A DNA stretch of 64,000 bases from contig NC_044983.1 of assembly GCF_008728515.1 (NCBI RefSeq), positions 132,985,139 to 133,049,138 of the forward strand, written 5' to 3'. This stretch comes from Papio anubis. Lineage: Eukaryota; Chordata; Mammalia; Primates; Cercopithecidae. The position numbers and the translations under genes were made by a program. The notes beneath the pieces are model-generated. The model searched no databases, had not been told where the DNA came from, and worked only from the letters and a program-made list of their open reading frames with translations. Positions 44,399 through 55,049 of this stretch are shown here, piece after piece; the stretch's first letter is position 1; every line of letters begins with the position of its first letter.

Positions 44399-45475
44399 CA
44401 GAGAAATCAGAGATGACATCAAGAAAAAAATGTAAAAACATCCCAGGCTCATGGACAGGAGGAATCAATATCATTAAAATGGTCATACTCCTCAAAGAAA
44501 TTTACAGATTCAATGATATTCCTATCAAACTACCAAGGACATTCTGCGCAGAACTAGAAGGAACTCTTTTAAAATTCGTATGGAACAAAAAGAGCCTGAA
44601 TAGCCAAGGCAATCCTAAGCAAAAAGAACAAAGCTAGAGGCATCATGTTTTCTGATTTCAGAAAACTACACTACAGGGCTACAGTAACCAAAACTGCATG
44701 GTACTGGTACAAAAAGAGACACGTACTCCAATGGAACAAAACAGAGAGCCCAGAAATAAGGCTGCACACCTACAACTATCTGATCTTCAACAAGGTTGAC
44801 AAAAACAAATAATAGGGAAAGGATTTTCTGTTCAATAAATGGTGCTGTAATAACTGGCTAGCCATATGCAGAACATTGAAACTGGACCCCTTCCTTACAC
44901 CATATTCAAAAATCAACTCAAGATTGATTAAAGAGTAAATGTAAATCTCAAAGCTATAAAAATTCTGGAAGACAACCTAGGCAAGACCATTCTAGACATA
45001 AAAATGAGCGAAGAATCATGGGGGGGGGAGGGGGGAGGGATTGCATTGGGAGTTATACCTGATGTAAATGACGAGTTGATGGGTGCTGACGAGTTGATGG
45101 GGACAGCACACCAACATGGCACAAGTATACATATGTAACAAACCTGCACGTTATGCACATGTACCCTAGAACTTAAAGTATGATAATAATAATAAAAAAG
45201 AAAAAACTATATATATACACTGAAACAAATAATGGGCACAAAGAAAAAAAAATTAGCGAAGATTGCATGATGAAGATGCCAAAAGCAATCACAACACAAG
45301 CAAAAATTGACAAGTGGGATCTAATTAAACTTAAGAGCTACACAGCAAAAGAAACTACCAACAGAATAAAGAGACAACCTAAAGAATGGGAGAAAATATT
45401 TGCAAAGTATGCATCTGACAAAGGTCTAATATCCAGCATCTACAAGGAACTTAAACCAATTTAAAAGAAAAATAA
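44399..45475 (+). pseudogene. LINE-1 ORF2 fragment (dead), interrupted
   Basis: Frames 44383-44637 and 45270-45464 read as L1 ORF2p, between the reverse transcriptase and the C-terminal region: words NIPGSWTGGINIIKMVI, FVWNKKSLNSQ, AKIDKWDLIKLKS and QPKEWEKIFAKYASDKGLI. Stops break the first part after KQKEQS. The younger L1 splits the frame at 45021, and the whole piece is inverted relative to its own 3' end. No functional product is possible. Confidence 0.9.
45003..45269 (+). mobile_element. Younger L1 3' end with probable 3' transduction and TSD
   Basis: Starts inside the L1 3' UTR polypurine tract (ggggggggaggggggaggga), then gcattgggagttatacctg, the same 18-bp duplication as at 42108 (45070 and 45088), and the terminus aacttaaagtatgataat. 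After an A-rich tail come 37 non-L1 bases (45207-45243, from ctatatatatacactg to gggcacaaag), then a second A-tail. Flanking aatgagcgaagaatcatg (45003-45020) and aattagcgaagattgcatg (45251-45269) are the TSD. Confidence 0.85.
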
Positions 45476-45497
45476 ATCATACTAAGATATTTTATTA

Positions 45498-46099
45498 GTC
45501 ACTGAAATAGGGGAGCTTACTATCATGAATAAAGATGTTAAAGGAAGTCTTCTTTGTTACGGATATTCTGTTTGCCTCTCCACGAGCACTCTGTCATCCC
45601 TTCTTACACATATTCACATATAGGAGGCCAACAGTTGAGTTGCTTCTGATTACTACTTGGCTCCAATTATTGAGCAATAACAGCAGGTGATCAGCAGCTC
45701 AGAGAGGAAACAGAATGAGACCAGGATGATCAACCTCAAAGCCACATCCTCCTTGCTGAAATTTGTCAGTTAGTTCTCCCCTATGTAAACCACTCTTTTC
45801 CCAGTTGATCCATCCCCAAAGCTAAAGCTACTGCTAAGTTCTGATAATTGTTTCTTCTCTTGCTGTTTCAGAGTTAAAGATAGTAATGAGCTTTCCCACT
45901 TGCCATTCCCAGGTATATTCACTGACCCTTCTTAGTTTCCTTAACGAAGCCATACATTTGTAAGTATCCTATTCATTAATTTTTTTTTTTCAGTTATCCT
46001 TTTTGAGAATACCAAGTCTTTATTTCCTGGGAACTCATTACCTGAATTTGAGAAGAAGCCTTGCCAAGGCTTTTCTCAATAAAGAATACATTTGGAACT
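45498..46099. other. Unclassified sequence
   Basis: Nothing recognised in about 600 bp. Confidence 0.5.
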
Positions 46100-46363
46100 T
46101 TAGGATGGCTCATGTGGCTAGAAGGAAGTTTAGGAGTTAATAAAGATGAGATCAGAGAGAAGGCAGCAGACAATTATTCTGCCTTTCTTAAGGAGTCCAT
46201 ATTTTGTTTTAAATTTTAATGGGGAGCCAATGTTGGACTTTAAGCAGTGATATAGTCATATTCAGGATAAGTAAACAGGCCATAGATCAGACTGCCTGAG
46301 TTTAAACCCTGGCTCTGACAATTATTTGCTTAGTAACCTTGGTCAGGTTACTTAACCCTTGCA

Positions 46364-47463
46364 ATGGTTACTTTTATGTGTCACATTGACTGGGTTTGGG
46401 GGGCCTGGAATAAACTTTATTTCTGGATGTGTCTATTAAGGTGTATTGGATGAGATTAGCATGTGAATCGGTGGACTCAGTATAAGAACATGGCTCTCCC
46501 AGTGTGGGTGGGCATCATCCAATCCATTGAAGGCCTAAATAGAAAAAAAGTACAAGAGGGAGGATTGGTTCAGTTCCTGCCTGCCTGTTTGAACTGGGAC
46601 ACTGGTCTTCTCCCACCCTTTAACTGGGGTTTACACCATAGGCTCCCCTGGTTTTCAGGACCTCAGAGAAGAATTGACGTTACACCTGTCAATCAAGAAA
46701 AATTACTACACAAGTCTCAATCACTTAGGAGGTTTATTTGCCAAAGTTAAGGACATGTACCCAGGAGACAGGTCTATGCCTTTCTCAAAAGATGATTTGG
46801 AGGGCTCCAATTTTAAAGGGGAAAGGGCGGGGTATTGAGAAGTACACAATTTTCATGTAGGAGGTGGGTAGAGAAAAATAGTCATTCATGCCTTTGTCTG
46901 GCTTGGTGAGCCTGCATTTTTTACATAAGATGACATAGACAAATGGAGCAGAGGAAAAATATAGGGAATTTGTGTTTTATATGAGACAACATAGACAAAA
47001 TGGGACAGGGGAACAATCAGATATGTATTTGTGTCTAGTGGGCCAGCTGGGGGGCAGGGGTGTGACTGCACCTGTTAAAATAAGCTATCAATTTACATTG
47101 CTGTGGTAAAATTTTGACAGAAACACCTTAAAAGCTCTTGCAGCTCACTAGGAATTTCCTTGTGGGAAAAATATAGGGTAGGCATGTAGCTTTTCATCCT
47201 CTAGCCATCTTATTTAGGAACAAAAAGGAGGAGGCAAGTTTGTGTGACCTAGTTCCCAGCTTGACTTCACCCTTTGACTTAATGAGTTTGGAGTCCCAAG
47301 ATTTAATTTCCTTTCAGACACCACTGGTTTTCCTGGATCTCCAGCTTACAGATGACAGACTGTGGGACTTCTCAGCCTCCATAGTCATGTGAGGCTCATC
47401 ACCATTCTTCATTATGTATATCCTGTTGGTTTGGCTTCTCAGGAGAACCTTCACTAATGGAAG
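46364..47463 (+). mobile_element. Common interspersed repeat, unnamed (third layer)
   Basis: Left: ggttacttttatgtgtcac, attgactgggtttgggggg, ctggatgtgtctattaagg, gtgggcatcatccaatcca, ggcctaaatagaaaaaaag. Right: ccactggttttcctggatc, tgacagactgtgggacttc, tcagcctccatagtcatgt, ggagaaccttcactaatgg. I recognise this as a frequent human repeat but cannot assign its family safely. Confidence 0.75.
46682..47322 (-). mobile_element. Solo LTR (MER21-like), innermost layer, with 5-bp TSD
   Basis: Starts tgtcaatcaagaaaaatta (46687) and ends aatttcctttca (47316). acacc precedes it (46682-46686) and follows it (47318-47322, one base offset). The minus strand carries AATAAA near its 3' end (reverse of ggtttatttgcc). 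It matches the split LTR at 29341-30873. A 5-bp TSD suits ERVL-type elements. No internal retroviral genes are present. Confidence 0.78.
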
Positions 47464-47668
47464 CCTTTTGTGCCTCACCTTCCGTACATGTGAATAGGAG
47501 ATAGTAATAGCACCTGCACTTAAAGTAGATGTAAAAATTAGAGTTAATACATAAAAGAACTTAAAACAGTGCTTAGCACATTGTAAGCCATTTAACTATC
47601 GTGATTATGTTTTTAAAAAGATCACCCTGGTAGTTCTACTAGGAACACATAGCGGAAGCACAAAAGCA

Positions 47669-47716
47669 AAAGCAGAGAGATGGCTGCCAAAAAAAGCAGA
47701 GAGATGGCTGCAAATA
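47669..47716. repeat. 24-bp tandem duplication
   Basis: agcagagagatggctgcc/aaaaa is followed directly by agcagagagatggctgc/aaat. Confidence 0.9.
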
Positions 47717-48907
47717 CTTTTCATGGTGCAGGTGAGAGACGAGGGTTCGCAGAAAGTGGAGACATCAAAATGTCATTGAACAGACATCCACATACTAGCA
47801 TTCTTGAGACCTATAATCAAGTCACCCAACATAATTCAGCCTCAATCTCGCCTTTGAAGATAAACTTACTGTGGCCTACTTTTTCTGGGTGTTGCGAAGA
47901 CAAACCATCTGTTTGTGAAGTTCTTTAAAAGTATATAATATAGTTTCCATTTATTTTTTTCGTAAGTTCTTCTCCAGCTCCAATAGTGACAGCAAGTTAT
48001 TAGTAGCCTATACATAACCTCCAAAATGACCACTAACCATCTGATACCATAGTAACCTGCAGTAAATTTTAGAAACATGTCAGCCAGTTAGGTAAATCTT
48101 CTTTAATTTTAATTTAATTCTATTGATGAATGTTGAGGATAATCTCTTGAAATTGATTTCTATTGATTTGTGTCTAATGGAATTCAATTAAACTCCAGTG
48201 ATTTGCATTGAACAAATTAAATTGCACAGACTAATTGGATTGAAGGCATTTTCACTGAGGTGGAGAGCATTTATGGGGATGAACCCACTGTGATATGGCT
48301 TTAATATGGGCTCCTGGGGTGATAGTTATTGGAAAATTATTAAAACTCAGCACATGTGTCGAATATTGAGAGCACTTTTTTAAAGAAAGATAAACTGCAT
48401 AGGTCTTGTAATTACATTAACTCTTTGGCTCCATCATCTGTAACTAGTTGAGGACTGGGTGTAAGGGCTGCTTTTCTAATGGTTTTGATCTTAATTGTAA
48501 AGAATGAGGAATGCAATGCATCTGAAGAGAAAAGGCAAGGTAGAGAAGGAAGCAAACATTCACTCGGCATTGGATGATTCTTTTGTGCCTTTGTTTTTTA
48601 AAATAAACACTCAAATAAACCTGCATATAGCTGCCTGCCTTGAATACATCTTGTGTAATATTTCAGATCCTCTCAGCTTTTCCTGTCCCTTATTTTAGCC
48701 ACAATTGCAACAGTCCCTATTTTAAGATGCACTGCATCCTGTTAGTGTCCCACCTCAGATCCTTGCCAGTTCTGTCATCTGGGACTTCTCTGTTGACACT
48801 ACTGCAAAGGACATCATAGGAATCCACTGGGGTTCACCTCTACATGCGACCTAGAAATATAGGGGAGTTAGCAGCCCCAAGAGTAAAGCTTTGAGTAACA
48901 ATGAACG
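47717..48907. other. Unclassified sequence
   Basis: About 1.2 kb without a clear repeat or gene; ORFs of 60-82 codons have no recognisable product. Confidence 0.5.
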
Positions 48908-49200
48908 ACTTTGGGAGGCCGAGGTGGGCAGATCACTTGAGCTCAGGGGTTCGAGACCAGCCTGACCAATAAGGCGAAACACCACCTCTACTAAAAATAT
49001 AATAAAAAGTTAGCTGGGCATGGTGATGCACACCTGTAATCTCAGCTACTTGGAGGCTGAGGCAGGAGAATTTTCTTGAACCCAGGAGGCAGAGGTTGCA
49101 GTGAGCCAAGATCGCATCACTGCACTCCAGCCTGAGAGCCTGGGTGACAGAGCGAGATTCTGTCTCAAAAAAAATAAAACGAAACAATAAAACAATAAAT
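48908..49200 (+). mobile_element. Alu, missing about the first 35 bp
   Basis: It begins at actttgggaggccgaggtg, so the Alu head is absent. Both arms follow to agcgagattctgtctc and an A-rich tail. The 100-codon antisense frame is the familiar Alu translation. Confidence 0.93.
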
Positions 49201-49202
49201 AG

Positions 49203-49522
49203 GAGTTCATGAATTGAATGTTTGTCCTCCCACATTTATATGTTGAAGCCCTAACCTCCAATGTGATGGTATTTGAAGGCAGAGTCCTCGGAGGTAATTA
49301 GGTTTAGATGAAGCCATGAGAGCAGGGCACTCATGAGCCCTCTTTCTCTCTCTTTCTGCCATGTAAGGACACAACAAAAAGACTACCACCTGCAAGCCAG
49401 CAAAAGGGCCCTCACCAGAAATCAAATTGGCTAGCAGCACTTTGATCTTGAACTTCTCAGCCTCTGGCACTTAAGAAATACACACCTGTTGTTTAAGCCA
49501 CTCAGTTTATGGTATTTTATTA
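49203..49522 (+). mobile_element. MaLR-like LTR, plus copy of an inverted pair
   Basis: gaattgaatgtttgtcctc, tatatgttgaagccctaac, tccaatgtgatggtatttg, ctgccatgtaaggacacaa, ctcagcctctggcactt, tgttgtttaagccactcag. Confidence 0.75.
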
Positions 49523-49524
49523 TC

Positions 49525-49880
49525 AATCTGTCTTACTCCATTCTTGCTGCTACAACAAAATACCTCAGACTGGGTAATTTACACACAACAAAAATCTATT
49601 GCTCACAGTTCTGGAGGACAGAACATTCAAGAACGAGGTGTCAGATTTGGTGTCTAGTGACAGCCTGTTCCTCATAGATGGTGCCTTCTGTCCGTCCTCA
49701 CATGACAGGAAGAGCAGTTTTCTTTAAGCCTCTTTTGTAAGGGAACTGATCTCATTCAGGAAGGTGGAACTCTTATGACCTAACTGCATTCCAAAGGCCC
49801 CGCCTCTTCATACCATCACCTTAGAGGTTAAGATCTCCATAAATGATTTTGGGGAAACACAAATCTTCAGATCATAGCAC
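49525..49880 (-). mobile_element. MaLR-like LTR, minus copy of an inverted pair
   Basis: tcttactccattcttgctg, ctcagactgggtaattta, ctcacagttctggaggaca, gtccgtcctcacatgacag, aaaggccccgcctcttcat. Same family as the adjacent plus copy, with 3' ends touching. Confidence 0.78.
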
Positions 49881-51339
49881 AGCCTGAGCAGAATCATAGG
49901 TTAATCAATGCATCAATGCTTCCCCATTTATTTTCTTGAATTGGAGGTCCTGAGATGCTCAAGGAACCAGGGACTTGACTCCATGTGTACCTTGACATTG
50001 ACTTATTCTGCCCCACAGCTTGGCTCCTGTACTGACTCCTGATTTCAAAAGATAGTGTTATAATTGAGCCTTTCTTTGAGGTTCTGCTTTCTGAGAAATC
50101 CAGGCTAAGCCAATTCAGTTGCCCTCAATTCACCAATAAATATATAAAGCTTAATATAGAGATTCTTTAAGAAATATTTCACAACACACCATTTGGTAAG
50201 TTGGGATTCAGATCAAGGTCTCCTTGACCACAGTGTCTCATGGGAGGAAGAGCCAATTGCTCATCCACAAGCCAGAGATCACGTGGTTCATGGTCTCTAA
50301 TCTAATCCTTGGAGCTCTGGCATCATCCCCTAGCTTCGCTCTCCAGTTGCCTAGAACTGGACTGACTGACATTCATTTACCTGAGTAGATTTCTAGTCCA
50401 ATCAGCAGTATTCAAGAGGTGTTTCAGAAGTTTCTAAGAATTACTCTCTGGTGTTCAACACTCCAAATGATTCACGTACAAGGAATATGACCCTTTTACT
50501 GCCACATGTCCTGACCTCCATTTTGTTGACCCGGGTTCTTCCTAGATTTTCCACTGAGCACCGGTGGCTAACTGACTGGAGGACTGCTGCAGTCCCCTGG
50601 CCCTTGTCACTGAGGTCCCCACATACCTGTGCTCCAGCAGGTCCTGGTTATCCTTGGGACAATTTTCTAACATGGATCCATGACTGATGCACTATAGATC
50701 CCTAATAGCTGTGAGCAGAAAGGGAAGGGGTTGGAGATGGAGACAAATCCACAAATCCAGGTAATAGAGAAAGCTAAGGTAATGAATTCAATGATTACCA
50801 AATGCTACATGCTTTCCCATCCCTGTAGAAGAGTTTGCTTTAGAGCCACCAGGTACCTTCCTGGGATCTGCCCTAGAAAATTTGTAATTGAGAGCTGCTA
50901 AAGAGGATAAGGATCTATTCACTCTGAAGCTCATGGCACACTTGTGTGTCATTACCCATGGACACAGGCTCAGTGTCTTCAGCTGTTTTCTCTGATGTTC
51001 ACAGTCTCGATGTATTCTTTGATAATTTTAATGCTTTAAGAATAAAGGGCCTCATATTTTTATTTTGAACTGGACCCTGGAAACTATTGGAAAGATAACA
51101 AAACTTAAACTCTAAGTCATCTTGTTGACAAGTACACATTCCAGGGCCTTAGAAGGGCCTTCACAATGTGATCAAATGGTTCATTGGTGCTGAGAAAATT
51201 TGTGAAATTGACAGCATAACAATTGATAAAGATATGTCTCTCATCACATATTTATAAAGCATTTCCATACACAAAGCCTTGTCTAATTCACATGGAATCG
51301 ATGAGAGATTCTTGGGGCAAACATTGCAACCCTCAAACT
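49881..51339. other. Unclassified sequence
   Basis: About 1.45 kb without a recognised repeat or gene. The 78-codon frame at 50451-50687 resembles nothing known. Confidence 0.5.
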
Positions 51340-51520
51340 AGGTTCAGGGCCATTTGGAATTTCCACACAACCATGTTTACCTTTCTCTTAACACTTAGCA
51401 GACTGACCTGTTGGTGATCCTTTCATAGCAGGTCATAAGCTGCTAGAGAATAGAACCCATGTCTTATTATGCTTTGTCACCCCAGCATCCTATCCTGGGG
51501 CTGGTCAGCAAGGAGGCAAT
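51340..51520 (+). mobile_element. L2 3' end fragment
   Basis: cataagctgctagagaata, gaacccatgtcttattatg and caccccagcatcctatcc match the L2 'taagctccttgagggcaggg ... ccccagc' end. Confidence 0.6.
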
Positions 51521-52899
51521 CCTAAATGTTTTTAAATCTGAACTTATTACCTTTTGGAGACTTTCCATATAATACGACTTACGGCAGTGTTCTTTCTGTA
51601 ACAAGTGCTTGAGTCAGGGGGTAATTTCCCTGTTTTTCCCCCTCTATTTTTATCCTGCCCCCACCAAAGACTAAAAGGCACAAGAATCAAACGAGAGACA
51701 AAGCAAAATATTTTGAAAAACCTTTAAGAAATTGTGATCCAAATAATTTTCCTAATGAAGACCTGAGACATCTGTGAAATCCTGGGTAATGAGCTCATTC
51801 TGCCTGGTAACTAAGGAGGCAGCGCGTACTCCAGCAGGTCAGAAATATATCCATATGTTCACATTTTTCAGTAGCATCTGGGCTTTCCTATGCTGAAACC
51901 TAGAATAGCAGAGTCAGGAAGGAATTGGAGAGCATGTGTTCCAGGGCCCACTTCATGCTCAGGCAATGGGGAGCCAGCGAGGATGCCTGGGGAACATGTC
52001 CAGGATCACAAGTCAGAGCCAGACTGAGGATGAGAAGTCCTCACCCTTAGGGGTCACAGGGAAATGTTTCCAGTTTTAAGCTTTCACTTCTGGTTCATGT
52101 TGCTTTCACCCTCTCTTACTGCAAAACAAACAAACAAATCATAAAATAACTGAAAGAAGCAAAATATTATTTCTGATGTTTCTACCTGGATGTAAGTCTG
52201 AAATAAATTATATAAATTCTACTTCAAATTGTGGGGACCTAACTGTCTCCAAACTTACTACTCAGGTCAGACAATAATCAGATCCCAAGGCCACCAGAAG
52301 AAATATGATTGGAATTTTGAAGTTCCCATCAAAAAGGCAGGACTAGAACCGGATCTCCAGACATTACTTGTCCTGCTTCTTGTAACATTATTAGTTTCAG
52401 TTTAGTTTTGTTGAGCCCATTAGAGCCCATTACAATAGAGGTCGTATTACCCTCCGCATTTCTGAAAATCCCTAGGGAAGTGACTGAAGTCACATATCCA
52501 TCCCTGGCCCCATGGAGACATGTCTATAGGTGGAAAGAATATTTTGAAGGGTTTCAAAAGCTTTGTCCTCGATAAACTCTGCTCCATGACTGTTTCATCT
52601 TTGTCTGTTCTCCTTATGTGGTTTCTCATTCCCTCCTACTAATGTTTCCTTCATGCATGACCTGCGGACCTGTACCACACACTGTCCTCTGTGGCATGTA
52701 CTATTCTTCCTCCACCTCATCACCTCGATCTTTTGTTTAGCCTGGTGATCTTAGACTCACCTCACTGTAACCGACTTCTGATGAGGGTCCTTTTGTCACA
52801 AATGCTTCAGACACATTGAGAAGCTTGCAGTTCTCCACATGAGCAAACTTCCTCCTCATATCTAGGACCGTGCATATGGAATAAGATATGCCCCCAAAT
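51521..52899. other. Unclassified sequence
   Basis: About 1.4 kb with no recognised repeat or gene. Confidence 0.5.
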
Positions 52900-53200
52900 C
52901 AACACAGCATCACCTCCTGAAACTCACCCTCATTCTACAGTCTCAGTTTCGATGGAACTTTCTCCCTGAAATATTCCTGGGCTTCCTAAAGTTCGGTCAT
53001 CTTTTCTGTGTTTCCATACATACCATTATTCTCTCTCCTTTGGTTGTAATTAATACACTGGATTATACCTGCCCATTTATATGTGTGTGCCTCCAAATTT
53101 AACCCTGAAGTACTTGAGGTGAGTAACTGGGTATTTTTTCAAGCTATTTCCAGCACCTCTTAAAGTATCCATGACATTAATAAACATTAAATAGCCAAAT
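52900..53200 (+). mobile_element. L2 LINE 3' region
   Basis: tttctccctgaaatattcc, ggtcatcttttctgtgttt, ttggttgtaattaatacac, atttatatgtgtgtgcctc, aagtacttgaggtgagtaa and tttccagcacctctt follow L2. Confidence 0.7.
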
Positions 53201-53234
53201 GACACAGTTTGAATTCATTCCAAGGTCTTCAGTT

Positions 53235-54480
53235 TGATAGCTGAGCATTTATTAAATAAATACTTTAATGCTTATTTTGTACCATGCAGAGGTTCCTTCC
53301 TGGGGTAAAAGCACAGAGAAAAGCAAATGAGAATCCTCTCTTGGAGATTCTATTGCAGAAGAGGGAGGCATGAAACAGATAAGAAACAAGGAAAGAAAAA
53401 ACAATTAACTCATGGAGAAAAGTTAAGAAAAGGATGAGTTGTATTAATGCTAAAAAACAGAACAGCATGACAGACTGGTGAGATGAGGCAGGAAAAGTCA
53501 CTTCAGACAGGATGTTCCATGAAAGCTATGTGAAAACCTGGCATAGCCCATATAGCAATCTGGGAGAAGTGTCCCTCCAGGCCAGGAGGTGGACAAACAA
53601 GGGCCCTTGGGCTGTAACTTCATGAGTTAACTTTTTCAAAGAATAGAAATTAAGCCAGAGTGGTGAAGCACAGGAAGCTCCCCTTCCAAACAGCTTCCAT
53701 GTTTGGAAGCACCGAGGACAGTGAGATAGACCATTGATCAGGCAATGGACTTCTTGGCCATGACCAGGAAATTGGAGTTATTATAAGTAAAATTGGAAGC
53801 TCCTGATGGCTTTTCATCACTGCTGTGATATAACCTAAACCATGTTCTGAATCATCTCCCTGGTTTCTGGTGAAATGTGGAATACAGGTAGCTCAGAGGG
53901 AAGCCAGACATTCTGTAATGTTATAGCTGTCCAGGCAAGAGATGATGTTGACCTAAGATAGCGGGTTAACAATGGCAGGTGCAAATAAATAGACACATAA
54001 GACTTGCTGGCAGATTTGCGTTTTGGAGTGAAACAAAGAGAATAATCAAGAAAACCTCTTGTTTTGGGTTTGGATAACTGGGTGTGTGGTAAGCCGTTTA
54101 CTGAGGAAGAAACGGAAAAGAGTTTTATCAACAAAAATCAGTTATTCTATTTTGGGCCTTTAACGTTTAATGTAAGTTCATACATGATGTTCAACTGTCA
54201 TACAGGAGATTTTCTAAGTAAGTTTGGACTTCAGGAGACTGGTCAGCACTGAAGAGATAAATCTGGAGTCTTGAGTAGATATGATTCTACTTTAAGGTAT
54301 AAGACTGGATGAGAGAGAATGTAATATAGAAGAAGGACATCCAGAGCTGGGCTCTGAGCACTTCAAAATAGAATTTCAGTGGAAACAGCACCAATGAGTA
54401 AAAAGGGCTAATGAAGAAGAAGTCGTGGAAACAAACTATTTCAACAAGGTAGGCATAATAGGAACAAGTCATGGAAAAAA
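53235..54480 (-). mobile_element. L2 LINE, about 1.2 kb, reversed
   Basis: Starts at the L2 3' end (gagcatttattaaataaat; tattttgtaccatgcagag). It continues through caaacaagggcccttgggc, tatagctgtccaggcaaga gatgatgt, ggataactgggtgtgtgg and ggacttcaggagactggtc, to gactggatgagagagaatg. The last third corresponds to the end of L2 ORF2 in reverse; no frame is intact. Confidence 0.78.
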
Positions 54481-55049
54481 ATGGCAGCTACTATTTATAA
54501 GCATTTCCTCACCGGCCATTAGTGATTGTGAGAGATGCCACATCCTACTCAGACTGCAGGAGTTGATCTTTGCATTTGTCAAAAATGGAGAGTACTAGTC
54601 CTCTTCCTACCTCAATAGCGACCTTTTCCACATTTTTCTGGTATCTAAACCTTGGAGTGCCCAAAGCTCATAGCTCTGGCTTTTTGCTCATTCTATTTCC
54701 AGAATTTTAATGCCCTCTAGAAGATGAGAACTTTCTCACTGAAATCTATGAACCCTGATTCCAATAAAGAGCTATCAGGGAACAACTCTATTTTGATATT
54801 TCACAGTAACTCAAGCTCAAAATACCCGAATCTGAAATGGTAGTTTCAGAAGATCTAGCATGGAGTTAATGAAGCTGAAGCTTCAGGACCGTCACTTGCA
54901 CTGATTCCTTCTAACTTCCAGTAGCTAATTGAGAGTTTTGAGAGTTCTTTTTCTTTTTTTTCTTTTTTTAAGGGAGCTGCCAAATTCTGCAAACTTTACA
55001 TCCCACAGGATCTGGATTCACTACTGCTTGTTTTCTCCTCCCTCACTCC
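54481..55049. other. Unclassified sequence with a T-rich run
   Basis: Nothing recognised. A (T)n/CT run lies at 54949-54969. Confidence 0.5.

Larger units (their letters stand above)
43548..45497. mobile_element. Twin-primed L1 (older) hosting a younger L1
   Basis: The left part (about 43560-44398) is reversed L1 from the 3' UTR (taacttttattttaggttt) into ORF2 (gtctttgcccacttttta). At 44399 it flips to sense ORF2 (agagaaatcagagatgac), which ends at 45475 (cttaaaccaatttaaaag). In L1 coordinates the two parts join nearly end to end, which is what twin priming gives. Flanking repeats taggatatatttt (43548) and taagatattttatt (45483) are the likely diverged TSD. The sense half is split at 45021-45250 by another L1. 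Confidence 0.88.
46263..47605 (+). mobile_element. MIR SINE split by a later insertion (second layer)
   Basis: The 5' half is 46263-46363: gactgcctgagtttaaacc, ctggctctgacaattattt, gtcaggttacttaaccctt. The 3' half is about 47464-47605: gtgcctcaccttccgtaca, agatagtaatagcacctgc, gagttaatacataaaagaa, aaacagtgcttagcaca. The halves join at 'ttaaccctt / tgtgcctcac', as in MIR. Confidence 0.85.
46100..47665 (-). mobile_element. L2 LINE, reversed, outer layer of a four-deep nest
   Basis: Left part 46100-46262: ggctcatgtggctagaagg, aatggggagccaatgttgg, taagcagtgatatagtcat. Right part from about 47607: tttttaaaaagatcaccct ggtagttct. In reversed L2 these are adjacent ('...agtgacatgatctgattt atg ttttaaaaagatcactctgg'), so everything between was inserted. 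Confidence 0.72.

Noticed and set aside
49046..49261. 71-codon minus ORF
   Set aside because: Antisense Alu translation.
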